Shown here piece by piece: positions 19,544 through 27,751 of a stretch of DNA of 64,000 nt. The position numbers and the translations under genes were made by a program. Each line of letters starts with the position of its first letter. Position 1 is the first letter of the stretch. Below the pieces are notes generated by a model. The model ran no database searches and had not been told where the DNA came from. It saw nothing but the letters and a program-made list of their open reading frames with translations. Origin of the DNA: JACVRX01 sp963819885 (lineage in GTDB: Bacteria; Actinomycetota; Actinomycetes; Jiangellales; Jiangellaceae); assembly GCA_963819885.1 (NCBI GenBank), contig CAWFXV010000030.1, positions 1-64,000 on the forward strand, written 5' to 3'.

Positions 19544-20545
19544 TCAGGTCTTGGGCTGATCCTTGCGCAGAGCGGAGTTGTCACGGCCGGTCTTCACCAA
19601 GCTGGCTATGGCGGTGATGGCAATGGTGCCGAAGATGACCGTCAGGGAAAGCCAGATGGGGATTTCAGGCGCCCACGAAACGGGCTCACCATCGTTGATG
19701 AACGGCACCTCGTTGGTATGCAGCGCCTCCAGGATCAGCTTTACTCCGATGAACCCGAGGACGATGGCCAAGCCGTAGGACAAGTAGACCAGCCGCTTCA
19801 ACAGCCCGCCGATCAGGAAGTAGAGCTGCCGCAGTCCCATCAGGGCGAACGCGTTCGCGGTGAAGACCAGGTACGGCTCCTCGGTGAGGCCGTAGATCGC
19901 GGGGATCGAGTCGAGGGCGAACAGCACGTCGGTCGTCCCGATCGCGATCATGACGATGAGCATCGGCGTGACCAGGCGCTTGCCATCGACCCGGACGACC
20001 AACTTCACGCCGTGGTATTCACGCGTCGTGGGCAGCACTCGCCGGGCGGCTCGAATGAGGAAGTTCTCCTGATAGTCACCTTCGTCGTCTTCGCCATGCC
20101 GGGCCAGCCCGATAGCGGTCCAGACCAGGAATGCGCCGAAGAGATAGAAGATCCAGCTGAACGACTGGATCGCCGCGGCACCGGCCGCGATGAACAACCC
20201 CCGGAAGATGAGGGCTAACACGATCCCGACGAGCAGGACGGTCTGCTGATACCGCCGTGGCACTGCGAACCGGCTCATGATGATCACGAAGACAAATAGG
20301 TTGTCGATCGACAGGCTGTACTCGGTCAGCCAGCCGGCGAAGAACTCGCCGGCGTATTGAGCGCCGGCGACCAGCCCGACGCCGATCCCGAACACGATCG
20401 CCAGGCTCACATAGAGCAGCACCCAGGCGGTCGCCTCACGCATCGACGGCTCGCGGGGATTCCGACCCACCACGAACAGGTCGGCGGCGATGACGGCGAG
20501 CAGCACAGCCATGGTGACGAGCCAGGTTGTTCTGCTGATGTCCAC
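19544..20545 (-). CDS. TerC/Alx-family membrane protein (manganese-related)
   Basis: A 333-residue integral membrane protein with about 8-9 TM helices. TerC signature elements include the acidic-polar S-L-S-I-D-N-L-F-V-F-V-I-I near residue 80 and T-T-D-V-L-F-A-L-D-S-I-P-A-I near residue 205. Homologues (Alx, TerC, MeeY/MeeF) export Mn2+ or help metalate exported enzymes. The start is GTG with GGAGG 4 nt upstream. The roughly 200-bp 5' leader contains a yybP-ykoY riboswitch, which strongly supports a manganese role. Confidence 0.92.
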   Translation of the reverse strand: MDISRTTWLVTMAVLLAVIAADLFVVGRNPREPSMREATAWVLLYVSLAIVFGIGVGLVAGAQYAGEFFAGWLTEYSLSIDNLFVFVIIMSRFAVPRRYQQTVLLVGIVLALIFRGLFIAAGAAAIQSFSWIFYLFGAFLVWTAIGLARHGEDDEGDYQENFLIRAARRVLPTTREYHGVKLVVRVDGKRLVTPMLIVMIAIGTTDVLFALDSIPAIYGLTEEPYLVFTANAFALMGLRQLYFLIGGLLKRLVYLSYGLAIVLGFIGVKLILEALHTNEVPFINDGEPVSWAPEIPIWLSLTVIFGTIAITAIASLVKTGRDNSALRKDQPKT

Positions 20546-20574
20546 TTAGCCTCCGCGGTCAGGACAAGCCGGTG

Positions 20575-20695
20575 ACCCGGAGGTCTCTCCCGCCCCGTCA
20601 CCAGGACCGGCGGCACCGGGCAGTGCTCGCGATCAAGCCGCAGGCAGATTGCCGTGGTGACGATGCCGCCGCGAAGGAATACTCCCCTCCACGCT
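20575..20695 (-). promoter_or_regulatory. yybP-ykoY (Mn2+) riboswitch upstream of terC
   Basis: On the minus strand the leader has the family's 5' hallmark AGGGGAGTA (about 20682-20690), an internal TCGTCACC that can pair with a later GGTGAC, and the 3' hallmark GAGACCTCC (20580-20588). P1 pairs GGAGG (20686-20690) with CCTCC (20580-20584). The same CCTCCG (20579-20584) is also complementary to CGGAGG at 20551-20556, the terC SD. Aptamer folding should therefore expose the SD, giving a manganese-activated translational switch. Confidence 0.85.
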
Positions 20696-20743
20696 CCCGC
20701 CGATCCTCTCACGATCCCGTGATACAGCGACGTGTCAGGGCCA

Positions 20744-21097
20744 TCACCGTGGGTCGGGCCGTAGGCGCTTCGGCAGCTTCGAGACCACCAGGTCGTAGGA
20801 GTCGTCGACCGCCTGGTAGATCTCGTCGTCGGGAATGGCGCCGCCCATGTGCAGCGTGTTCCACCCGGACCGGCCGATGTAGGCCATGACGGACGCGTCG
20901 TCGGGAAAGCGCGCCAGCCATTCGTTCGCCTCGTCGCGGTTGCGGCCGCACTTGACGCCGACGCCGGCGGCGCCGTCGGCACCGAGGAACGCGAAGATCT
21001 TGTCGCCCACCTTGGCGACGACGTCGCCCTCCCATGGCTCGTCTTGCCACGCGCCCGGCTTGGCCAAGCAGTAAGCGAGCACGTCCTCGCCGGTCAC
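20744..21097 (-). CDS. MmcQ/YjbR-family protein
   Basis: A 117-residue protein of the MmcQ/YjbR fold: N-terminal helix region V-L-A-Y-C-L-A-K-P-G-A-W-Q-D-E-P-W, strand K-I-F-A-F-L, and the C-terminal S-G-W-N-T-L-H-M-G-G-A-I-P-D-D-E-I-Y motif. The fold resembles a DNA-binding CyaY-like domain, but no biochemical role is well established. It overlaps the uvrB stop by 4 bp, so it is translationally coupled to uvrB. Confidence 0.88.
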   Translation of the reverse strand: MTGEDVLAYCLAKPGAWQDEPWEGDVVAKVGDKIFAFLGADGAAGVGVKCGRNRDEANEWLARFPDDASVMAYIGRSGWNTLHMGGAIPDDEIYQAVDDSYDLVVSKLPKRLRPDPR

Positions 21098-23205
21098 CGG
21101 GCGACTCCTGCTTCATGCATGCCGCGCAGTTCCTTTTTCAGCTCCGCGACCTCATCCCGAAGCCGGGCCGCCAGCTCGAACTGCAACTCACCGGCGGCGC
21201 TGTGCATCTGGTCGGTGAGCTGCTGGATCAGATCGGCGAGATCTGCCGCCGGCATCCCGGCCAGCTCGGCGGCGTGTTTGCCGACCTCAGACGTGCTGCG
21301 CATGCCGGGCACCGGCGCCTTGCCCCGGCTCTGCGCCCGGCCGGAACCGCCGATGAGTGCATCGGTGTCCGCATCCTCCCGGGCCAACAGCTCGGTGATG
21401 TCGCTGATCCGTTTGCGCAGCGGAGTCGGGTCGATGCCGTGGTCGGTGTTGTAGGCGACCTGCTTCTGCCGGCGTCGGTTGGTCTCGTCGATCGCGTTGC
21501 GCATCGACGCAGTGACGACGTCGGCATACATGTGCACCTGACCGGAGACGTTGCGGGCCGCCCGGCCAATGGTCTGGATGAGCGAGGTGCCAGAGCGGAG
21601 GAACCCTTCCTTGTCCGCGTCGAGAATGCTGACCAGGGACACCTCGGGCAGGTCCAAACCCTCGCGCAGCAGGTTGATGCCGACCAGGACGTCGAACTCG
21701 CCAGTTCGTAGCTCGCGCAACAGCTCGACCCGGCGCAGGGTGTCGACCTCGCTGTGCAGATAGCGCACCCGGATCCCGTGTTCGAGCAGGTAGTCGGTGA
21801 GGTCCTCGGCCATCTTCTTGGTCAGGGTCGTCACCAGGATGCGTTCGTTCCGGTTGGTGCGGAACTTGATCTCGTCCATCAGGTCGTCGATCTGGCCGCG
21901 AGTGGGCTTGACGACGACCTCGGGATCGACCAGGCCGGTCGGCCGGATGATCTGCTCGACGACGCCCTTTGCCTTGCCGAGTTCGTAAGGCCCCGGTGTC
22001 GCGGACAGGTAGACGGTCTGGTTGATCCGCTGCAGGAACTCTTCCCAGCGCAGCGGGCGGTTGTCGATCGCGCTGGGCAGCCGGAAACCGTGCTCGACCA
22101 GCGTGCGCTTGCGGCTCATGTCGCCTTCGTACATCCCGCCGATCTGCGGGACGGTGACGTGCGACTCGTCGATGACGAGCAGGAAGTCCTCGGGGAAGTA
22201 GTCGAGCAGGCAGTTGGGTGCGCTGCCGGCCGGCCGGCCGTCGATGTGCCGGGAGTAGTTCTCGATACCCGAGCAGAAGCCGACCTGCCGCATCATCTCC
22301 ACGTCGTACGTCGTGCGCATGCGCAACCGCTGAGCCTCGAGCAACTTGTTCTGGCGTTCCAGGGTCTGCAGACGCTCGACCAGTTCCTCCTCGATGCCCT
22401 GGATCGCCCGCTCCATCCGCTGCGGGCCGGCGACGTAGTGCGAGGCCGGGAAGACGTGCACGACGTTCTCCTCGCGGATCACCTCGCCGGTCAACGGGTG
22501 CAGGGTGGTGATCCGCTCGATCTCGTCACCGAAGAACTCCACCCGAAGGGCCAGCTCCTCGTACATCGGGATGATCTCCAGCGTGTCACCGCGGACCCGG
22601 AACGTGCCGCGGGTGAAGTTCTGATCGTTGCGCGCGTACTGCATGCCGACCAACCGGCGCAGCAGGCCCTCCCGGTCGCGCTCCTCTCCCACCCGCAACC
22701 AGACCATCCGGTCGAGATACTCCTGCGCCGAGCCCAGGCCGTAGATGCAGGACACGGTCGCGACCACCACCACGTCACGCCTGGTCAGCAGGCTGGCCGT
22801 GGCCGCGTGCCGAAGCCGCTCGACCTCCTCGTTGATCGAGGAGTCCTTCTCGATGTAGGTGTCGGTCTGCGGGATGTACGCCTCGGGCTGGTAGTAGTCG
22901 TAGTAGGAGACGAAGTACTCCACCGCGTTGTTCGGCAGCAGCTCACGGAACTCGGTGGCGAGCTGCGCAGCGAGGGTCTTGTTCGGAGCCATCACCAGAG
23001 TCGGCCGCTGGACTCGCTCGACCAGCCATGCCGTCGTCGCGCTCTTGCCGGTGCCGGTCGCACCCAACAGGACGATGTCCGGCTCTCCGCCCGTGACCCG
23101 ACGCTCGAGCTCGTCGATCGCTTGTGGCTGGTCGCCCGAGGGTTGCCACTCGCTGACCACGCGGAATGGCGTCATGCTGCGCCGGATCTCGGCCAGAGGT
23201 CGCAC
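21094..23205 (-). CDS. uvrB: Excinuclease ABC subunit B
   Basis: Helicase-like damage verifier of nucleotide-excision repair. The 703 residues include Walker A G-A-T-G-T-G-K-S near 48, the beta-hairpin region Y-Y-D-Y-Y-Q-P-E-A-Y-I, the V-I-D-E-S-H Walker B, helicase motif VI Q-T-I-G-R-A-A-R-N and a C-terminal UVR motif (L-Q-F-E-L-A-A-R-L-R-D-E). The start is GTG at 23205. UvrA and UvrC are both in this window. Confidence 0.97.
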   Translation of the reverse strand: MRPLAEIRRSMTPFRVVSEWQPSGDQPQAIDELERRVTGGEPDIVLLGATGTGKSATTAWLVERVQRPTLVMAPNKTLAAQLATEFRELLPNNAVEYFVSYYDYYQPEAYIPQTDTYIEKDSSINEEVERLRHAATASLLTRRDVVVVATVSCIYGLGSAQEYLDRMVWLRVGEERDREGLLRRLVGMQYARNDQNFTRGTFRVRGDTLEIIPMYEELALRVEFFGDEIERITTLHPLTGEVIREENVVHVFPASHYVAGPQRMERAIQGIEEELVERLQTLERQNKLLEAQRLRMRTTYDVEMMRQVGFCSGIENYSRHIDGRPAGSAPNCLLDYFPEDFLLVIDESHVTVPQIGGMYEGDMSRKRTLVEHGFRLPSAIDNRPLRWEEFLQRINQTVYLSATPGPYELGKAKGVVEQIIRPTGLVDPEVVVKPTRGQIDDLMDEIKFRTNRNERILVTTLTKKMAEDLTDYLLEHGIRVRYLHSEVDTLRRVELLRELRTGEFDVLVGINLLREGLDLPEVSLVSILDADKEGFLRSGTSLIQTIGRAARNVSGQVHMYADVVTASMRNAIDETNRRRQKQVAYNTDHGIDPTPLRKRISDITELLAREDADTDALIGGSGRAQSRGKAPVPGMRSTSEVGKHAAELAGMPAADLADLIQQLTDQMHSAAGELQFELAARLRDEVAELKKELRGMHEAGVAR

Positions 23206-23254
23206 GGGTCAACCGTACGTCGGCCTGCCGACAGCCTCGCGGGACGACGCCACG

Positions 23255-24454
23255 TCAGGTTCCGGAGTCCGGCTGCCAGCCCACGCGCGCCGCCCAGCCT
23301 TCCGCGCGGTCGAACGCAGTGTCGAACCAGGGCTCTTTGGCCCAGGCGTAGTCGTCCACTGTGGCATGGCGGGCGGCGAGCCGCAGCTTCTCCGCTTCGT
23401 AAGCAGCAGCTTCGTCGGGGTTCGCGCGCAGCCAGTCGCGGAACAGCAGCGCGTATCGCCAGCCAGGCGACCCCTTCTCACGAATGTGCAGGTGGACTAC
23501 GCGGCCGGGGTCGGCGGAACCGTGGAACCGCTTCTGCCAGTGAGCGGGATCGGGGTCGGTCGCCTTGGGGCGGTCGCTCCAATCGCCGGAAGCACGCGGG
23601 AAGCCAGCGTCCTCCAGGGCAGGCTGGATCGCGTCGCCGTCGCGCAATGAGCGAACGGCGAGTTGCAGGTCGATGACGTCTTTCGCTCGCATGCCGGGGA
23701 CGGCGGTTGAACCGATGTGTTCGACTGCCAGCCCACGCGGTCCTGCGGCGAGCGCGGCGCGGGCACCCAATCGCCGACCCTGCGCCGGCCACATTTCGTC
23801 ATACGGCACGATGGCCGGTGTGCCCGAATGCCAGACGATGGTTCGGTTTCGAACATTGCGCTCGTAGGGCACCAGGCGGTCATGCCAGAGCGCGTCGACC
23901 GCGGTGAGCAGCTCCCTCGTGGAGCGGGAGTTGTCCAGCCATACGTCCGCCGCCGCGCGGCGGGCGGCGTCGCCCGCCTGCGAACGGGCTCGGGCCCACG
24001 CGTCCTGGTCGGTCATGCCACGCTCGGCGACGAGGCGACGCACGCGCTCCTCGGCCGTCGCGTGCACGACGACAACCAGGTGAAACCCCGCTCCGAGATC
24101 GTTCTCGACGAGCAACGGGATGTCCTCGACGACGACCGCGTCGGACGGCACCGCCTTGACCAATTCATCCCGGCGGGCAGCTACGAGGGGGTGCACTATC
24201 GCGTTCAGCGTCTGCCGGCGCAGGTCGTCAGCGAAGACGACTTGCGCCAGCGCTGCGCGGTCGAGGGAGCCGTCGGACGCCTGCAAGTGCGCGCCGAACT
24301 CGGTCAGCACCGCCTGCAAGCCCGTCGTACCCGGCCCGACCACCTCGCGGGCGATCACATCGGCATCGATCAGCACCGCACCGTTCTCGACCAGCCGGCG
24401 GGCAATCGTCGACTTGCCCGATCCGATGCCTCCGGTCAGGCCGACACGCAGCAC
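23255..24454 (-). CDS. coaE: Dephospho-CoA kinase fused to a GrpB domain
   Basis: A 399-residue two-domain protein. The N-domain (about 1-195) is dephospho-CoA kinase, the last step of CoA synthesis, with P-loop G-G-I-G-S-G-K-S-T, D-A-D-V-I-A-R-E-V-V and V-V-E-D-I-P-L-L-V-E-N. The C-domain (about 205-390) is a GrpB/nucleotidyltransferase-like module (V-E-H-I-G-S-T-A-V-P-G-M, K-D-V-I-D-L-Q). This fusion is typical of actinobacteria and roughly doubles the length of ordinary CoaE; the GrpB part is thought to aid folding or regulation. Start GTG at 24454. It lies between uvrB and hsp20. Confidence 0.95.
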   Translation of the reverse strand: MLRVGLTGGIGSGKSTIARRLVENGAVLIDADVIAREVVGPGTTGLQAVLTEFGAHLQASDGSLDRAALAQVVFADDLRRQTLNAIVHPLVAARRDELVKAVPSDAVVVEDIPLLVENDLGAGFHLVVVVHATAEERVRRLVAERGMTDQDAWARARSQAGDAARRAAADVWLDNSRSTRELLTAVDALWHDRLVPYERNVRNRTIVWHSGTPAIVPYDEMWPAQGRRLGARAALAAGPRGLAVEHIGSTAVPGMRAKDVIDLQLAVRSLRDGDAIQPALEDAGFPRASGDWSDRPKATDPDPAHWQKRFHGSADPGRVVHLHIREKGSPGWRYALLFRDWLRANPDEAAAYEAEKLRLAARHATVDDYAWAKEPWFDTAFDRAEGWAARVGWQPDSGT

Positions 24455-24513
24455 GGCCGCAGCCTAAGACGCTGCTGCCTCAGCCACGGTGTCGGCCTCG
24501 CGGGCTGCGACAC

Positions 24514-24639
24514 GCGATTGGCACGCTGCGCGGCTCCACAAACCGGGCAAATGCCCGCTTGCAGCAACAGCCCAACGTGCCAACCGCGACAACTGATCGT
24601 GCCAATGGCCGCAGGGACGTGACGACGTGCCGGTTGGCC
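24514..24639. repeat. Repeated TTGGCACG-type motifs and a small palindrome between coaE and hsp20
   Basis: The gap holds one forward copy (GCGATTGGCACG, 24514-24525), an almost exact reverse copy (CGTGCCAACCGC, 24576-24587), a third reverse copy of the core (CGTGCCAAT, 24598-24606) and a diverged one starting at 24626. Between them is CGGGCAAATGCCCG (24544-24557), a 6-bp stem with a 2-base loop. No gene is supported here. The arrangement could be an operator cluster or an RNA stem upstream of coaE. Confidence 0.4.
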
Positions 24640-24658
24640 AGCAGCAATAGTCGAGCGG

Positions 24659-25171
24659 TCAGGCAGCCTGATCGTCCTCGACCGGTGCGGCGCCCTGCGC
24701 CTCGGTGCCGTCGGCTGTTTCGGTGCGGCCGGTCTCGGCGGCACCCGCTCCGGTAACGGCAATCCGTCGAGGCGTTGACCCCGCATAGGCACCGGCAACC
24801 CGAACGGACAGCACGCCCGCGTCGTAGCTGGCGGTCACGTCGTCGTCCGTCACGTGTGCGGGCAGCGAGAAGGACCGGTGGAAGCTGCCGTAGCGCACTT
24901 CGCGAAGCAACCGGCCATCGCTGTCCTCGGACCGCTCGTCGCGACGCTCACCACTGACAACCAGGCGATTCCGGTCGACTTCTACGGTGATGTCCCGTTC
25001 GGCGTCCAGCCCGGGGAGCTCGACGCGGACGACGGCGTCCTCGCCGTCGCGGCCCACCTCGGCCGCCGGGCTGAAGCCCATGGACCGAGTGACAGGCGCG
25101 AATGCGGTTCGGAACAGCGCGTCGAAGTCGGCGAAGGGGTCCCGCCGCCTGCGCAACACCAGTGTGTTCAT
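24659..25171 (-). CDS. Hsp20/alpha-crystallin small heat-shock protein
   Basis: A 170-residue ATP-independent holdase. The alpha-crystallin domain (about 40-130) runs from V-R-V-E-L-P-G-L through L-V-V-S-G-E-R and the characteristic Y-G-S-F-H-R-S-F-S-L-P-A-H-V to Y-D-A-G-V-L-S-V-R-V. The tail (about 140-170) is Ala/Glu/Thr-rich, without a clear I-x-I motif. The ATG has GGAGG 8 nt upstream. A HAIR operator 55 bp upstream implies HspR control. It sits between rpsA and coaE, which are often adjacent in actinobacteria. Confidence 0.92.
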   Translation of the reverse strand: MNTLVLRRRRDPFADFDALFRTAFAPVTRSMGFSPAAEVGRDGEDAVVRVELPGLDAERDITVEVDRNRLVVSGERRDERSEDSDGRLLREVRYGSFHRSFSLPAHVTDDDVTASYDAGVLSVRVAGAYAGSTPRRIAVTGAGAAETGRTETADGTEAQGAAPVEDDQAA

Positions 25172-25225
25172 GGAAGAAACCTCCGTTGGTCGGTGCAGCC
25201 ATCAGCCGGCTGCTACCCGATTCAA

Positions 25226-25246
25226 CTTGAGTCGACCCGACTCAAT
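25226..25246. promoter_or_regulatory. HAIR operator (HspR-binding inverted repeat) of hsp20
   Basis: CTTGAGT (25226-25232), 7 spacer bases, then ACTCAAT (25240-25246) matches the HspR consensus CTTGAGT-N7-ACTCAAG at 13 of 14 positions. On the minus strand TTGAGT can also serve as the -35 element, as in Streptomyces dnaK. hspR itself is not in the window. Confidence 0.85.
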
Positions 25247-25297
25247 TCCGATTTCCCGTTCGTCCTCGGCGAACGAACACACGATCGAGCCGACCCG

Positions 25298-25963
25298 TCA
25301 AGTCGCCGTCGGCGATGCAGCCGGCGACGCAGTCGCGACCGGGACACCCAAGACTGCCTCGGCCAATCCCAGCAGGACGACTCGTTCGGCCGGCGCGGGA
25401 ACCACCCCACGAGCGAGTGTGACGACCAATGTCCGGTCGCCCGTGGCGGCGACGTAGGTAACGGCCGCCGAGTCGGAGAGGAGGAATGCCTGGTGGTTCG
25501 TCGCGGCCTGGGCTTCGACCTGCTGACCAGAAGACCGAGCAGACCCGACCGTGTCCTCCAGCCGAGCATTCGCAGCGTCCGAGTCGGCGTAACTGCTCAG
25601 GCTGATCTCCAGCTGAGGTGGCGGGGCCTGCCCGCCGGCAGGCGCCGGCTGGACGCCGTACAGGCAGGTCAGCCGCGCAGTGCGGCCAGACTCCGCCGAG
25701 AAGTCGGTCGCATATGTGCGGCTGGTTCCGCCCGCGATCGGCACGGCCATGATCCGCACGACCTCGGTAAAGGGAACGACCTCGTCGCAGAACTCGGGAA
25801 TCGGTCCGCTCGCGGGCGTAGCAGTGGGGCCGGTCGTGGGCCCGGTCGATCCAGCCGTTGGGTTGGTAGAAAGTACCGGCAGTTCCGGTTCGTCCGCCTC
25901 CGGGGAACACCCTGACGCCATCAGCACCACCACGACGGCGGCAATCAGCGCACGACGAGACAC
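25298..25963 (-). CDS. Putative lipoprotein of unknown function
   Basis: A 221-residue protein with a lipoprotein signal: basic start, hydrophobic A-A-V-V-V-V-L-M and lipobox A-S-G-C near residue 19. A Thr/Pro/Gly linker (about 25-50) leads to an extracytoplasmic domain with two cysteines (F-C-D-E and L-T-C-L-Y-G) that probably form a disulfide. The layout resembles DUF3558-type actinobacterial lipoproteins, but I cannot confirm that. GTG at 25963 is chosen because it gives a proper signal peptide and starts just after the rpsA stop; the longer frame inside rpsA is an artefact. Confidence 0.75.
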   Translation of the reverse strand: MSRRALIAAVVVVLMASGCSPEADEPELPVLSTNPTAGSTGPTTGPTATPASGPIPEFCDEVVPFTEVVRIMAVPIAGGTSRTYATDFSAESGRTARLTCLYGVQPAPAGGQAPPPQLEISLSSYADSDAANARLEDTVGSARSSGQQVEAQAATNHQAFLLSDSAAVTYVAATGDRTLVVTLARGVVPAPAERVVLLGLAEAVLGVPVATASPAASPTAT

Positions 25964-25982
25964 TGCCCTACCGTACGGCGGG

Positions 25983-27452
25983 TCAGTTGCCGGTGAGCTT
26001 CTCGCGCAGCGCCTGTAGGGCCTCGTCCGAAGCCAGCGTGCCGCTGTCGTCCTCGGCTCGCTCAGTCGAGGCATAGGACGTCGGCGTGTCGGCGCTCGCC
26101 TGAGCCTCCTCGACCTGAGCGGTCTCGATCTGACTCTTGTGCGCCTCCCAGCGTGCATGGGCCTCGGCGTACTGCTGCTCCCATTCCTCGCGCTGGGACT
26201 CGTAACCCGGCAGCCACTCCTGGGTGTCGGGGTCGAAGCCGTCCGGGTACTTGTAGTTGCCGGCGTCGTCGTAGTCTGCCGCCATGCCGTAGAGGGTCGG
26301 GTCGAAGTGCTCGGACACCGTGGCCGCAACGTCTCCCTCGTTGGCCTGCTTGAGCGACAGCGAGATGCGCCGCCGGTCGAGGTCGATGTCGATGACCTTG
26401 ACCATGACGTCCTTGCCGACCTGTACGACCTGCTCGGGGATCTCGACGTGCCGCTCGGCGAGCTCGGAGATGTGCACGAGCCCCTCGATGCCGTCATCGA
26501 CCCGCACGAACGCGCCGAAGGGCACCAGCTTGGTGACCTTACCGGGCACGATCTGGCCGATCTGATGTGTCCGCGCGAACTGCTGCCAGGGGTCTTCCTG
26601 GGTCGCCTTGAGCGAGAGCGAGACCCGCTCCCGGTCCATGTCGACGTCGAGCACCTCGACGGTGACCTCTTGACCGACCTCGACTACCTCCGAGGGGTGG
26701 TCGATGTGCTTCCACGACAGCTCGGAGACGTGGACGAGCCCGTCGACGCCGCCGAGGTCGACGAACGCGCCGAAGTTGACGATCGATGAGACGACTCCGC
26801 CTCGGATCTGGCCCTTCTGCAGCGTCTGCAGGAAGGTGGAACGGACCTCGGACTGGGTCTGCTCGAGCCAGGCCCGGCGGGACAGCACCACGTTGTTACG
26901 GTTCTTGTCCAACTCGATGATCTTGGCTTCGATCTCCTTGCCCACGTAGGGCTGCAGGTCGCGGACCCGGCGCATCTCGACCAGCGACGCCGGCAGGAAC
27001 CCGCGCAGCCCGATGTCGAGGATCAGCCCGCCCTTGACCACCTCGATCACGGTGCCGCTGACGACGCCGTCGGCCTCTTTGATCTCCTCGATCTTGCCCC
27101 ACGCGCGCTCGTACTGAGCGCGCTTCTTGGACAGGATGAGCCGGCCCTCCTTGTCCTCCTTCTGGAGAACCAGGGCTTCGACCTGATCGCCGACCGACAC
27201 GACCTCGGCCGGGTCGACGTCGTGCTTGATGGACAACTCACGCGAGGGAATGACGCCTTCGGTCTTGTAACCGATGTCGAGCAGGACCTCGTCCCGGTCG
27301 ACCTTGACGATGACACCGGAGACGATGTCACCGTCGTTGAAGTACTTGATCGTTTCGTCGATCGCCGCGAGGAATGCCTCTTCGGACCCGATGTCGTTGA
27401 CGGCGACCTGGGGGGGCTCGGGAGTCGTAGGCGCCTCGATGCTGCTCGTCAT
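25983..27452 (-). CDS. rpsA: 30S ribosomal protein S1
   Basis: Binds mRNA at the small subunit to assist initiation. The 489 residues hold four S1 OB-fold repeats (about 35-105, 120-185, 205-275 and 290-360, with G-F-L-P-A-S and F-G-A-F-V-D/F-G-A-F-V-R signatures), the four-domain actinobacterial form rather than the six-domain E. coli form, followed by an acidic tail. The ATG at 27452 is used because the family begins shortly before E-E-A-F-L-A-A-I-D; extension to 27611 has no support. The 299-bp gap to the divergent flippase gene should hold its promoter; I see nothing else in it. Confidence 0.96.
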   Translation of the reverse strand: MTSSIEAPTTPEPPQVAVNDIGSEEAFLAAIDETIKYFNDGDIVSGVIVKVDRDEVLLDIGYKTEGVIPSRELSIKHDVDPAEVVSVGDQVEALVLQKEDKEGRLILSKKRAQYERAWGKIEEIKEADGVVSGTVIEVVKGGLILDIGLRGFLPASLVEMRRVRDLQPYVGKEIEAKIIELDKNRNNVVLSRRAWLEQTQSEVRSTFLQTLQKGQIRGGVVSSIVNFGAFVDLGGVDGLVHVSELSWKHIDHPSEVVEVGQEVTVEVLDVDMDRERVSLSLKATQEDPWQQFARTHQIGQIVPGKVTKLVPFGAFVRVDDGIEGLVHISELAERHVEIPEQVVQVGKDVMVKVIDIDLDRRRISLSLKQANEGDVAATVSEHFDPTLYGMAADYDDAGNYKYPDGFDPDTQEWLPGYESQREEWEQQYAEAHARWEAHKSQIETAQVEEAQASADTPTSYASTERAEDDSGTLASDEALQALREKLTGN

Positions 27453-27751
27453 GTGGTAGGGGGCTCCGGTCGGACAGATGCGATTCAGGCGGTGCGCGGA
27501 GGGCCCTGTGATCGCCGTGCCGTGGGACCCGGACACCGTGGGGGCATCTAGAACCAGTGAACCGACATGAACGAGCGCGAGCCTGCTCGGTCCGAGGTCG
27601 CGCAAGCCCACAGCGCACCGCAGAGGCTACCCGTCGCAGGCGATCACGGTCAATCGGCGTGCTGACTACCGGTGTCACGACATGGTCACCGGTGCCGGCA
27701 CGGTAGCAGCCCCGCCCCGTATCGTCCGGCGCGGGCGTCTACCGTCGTCGC

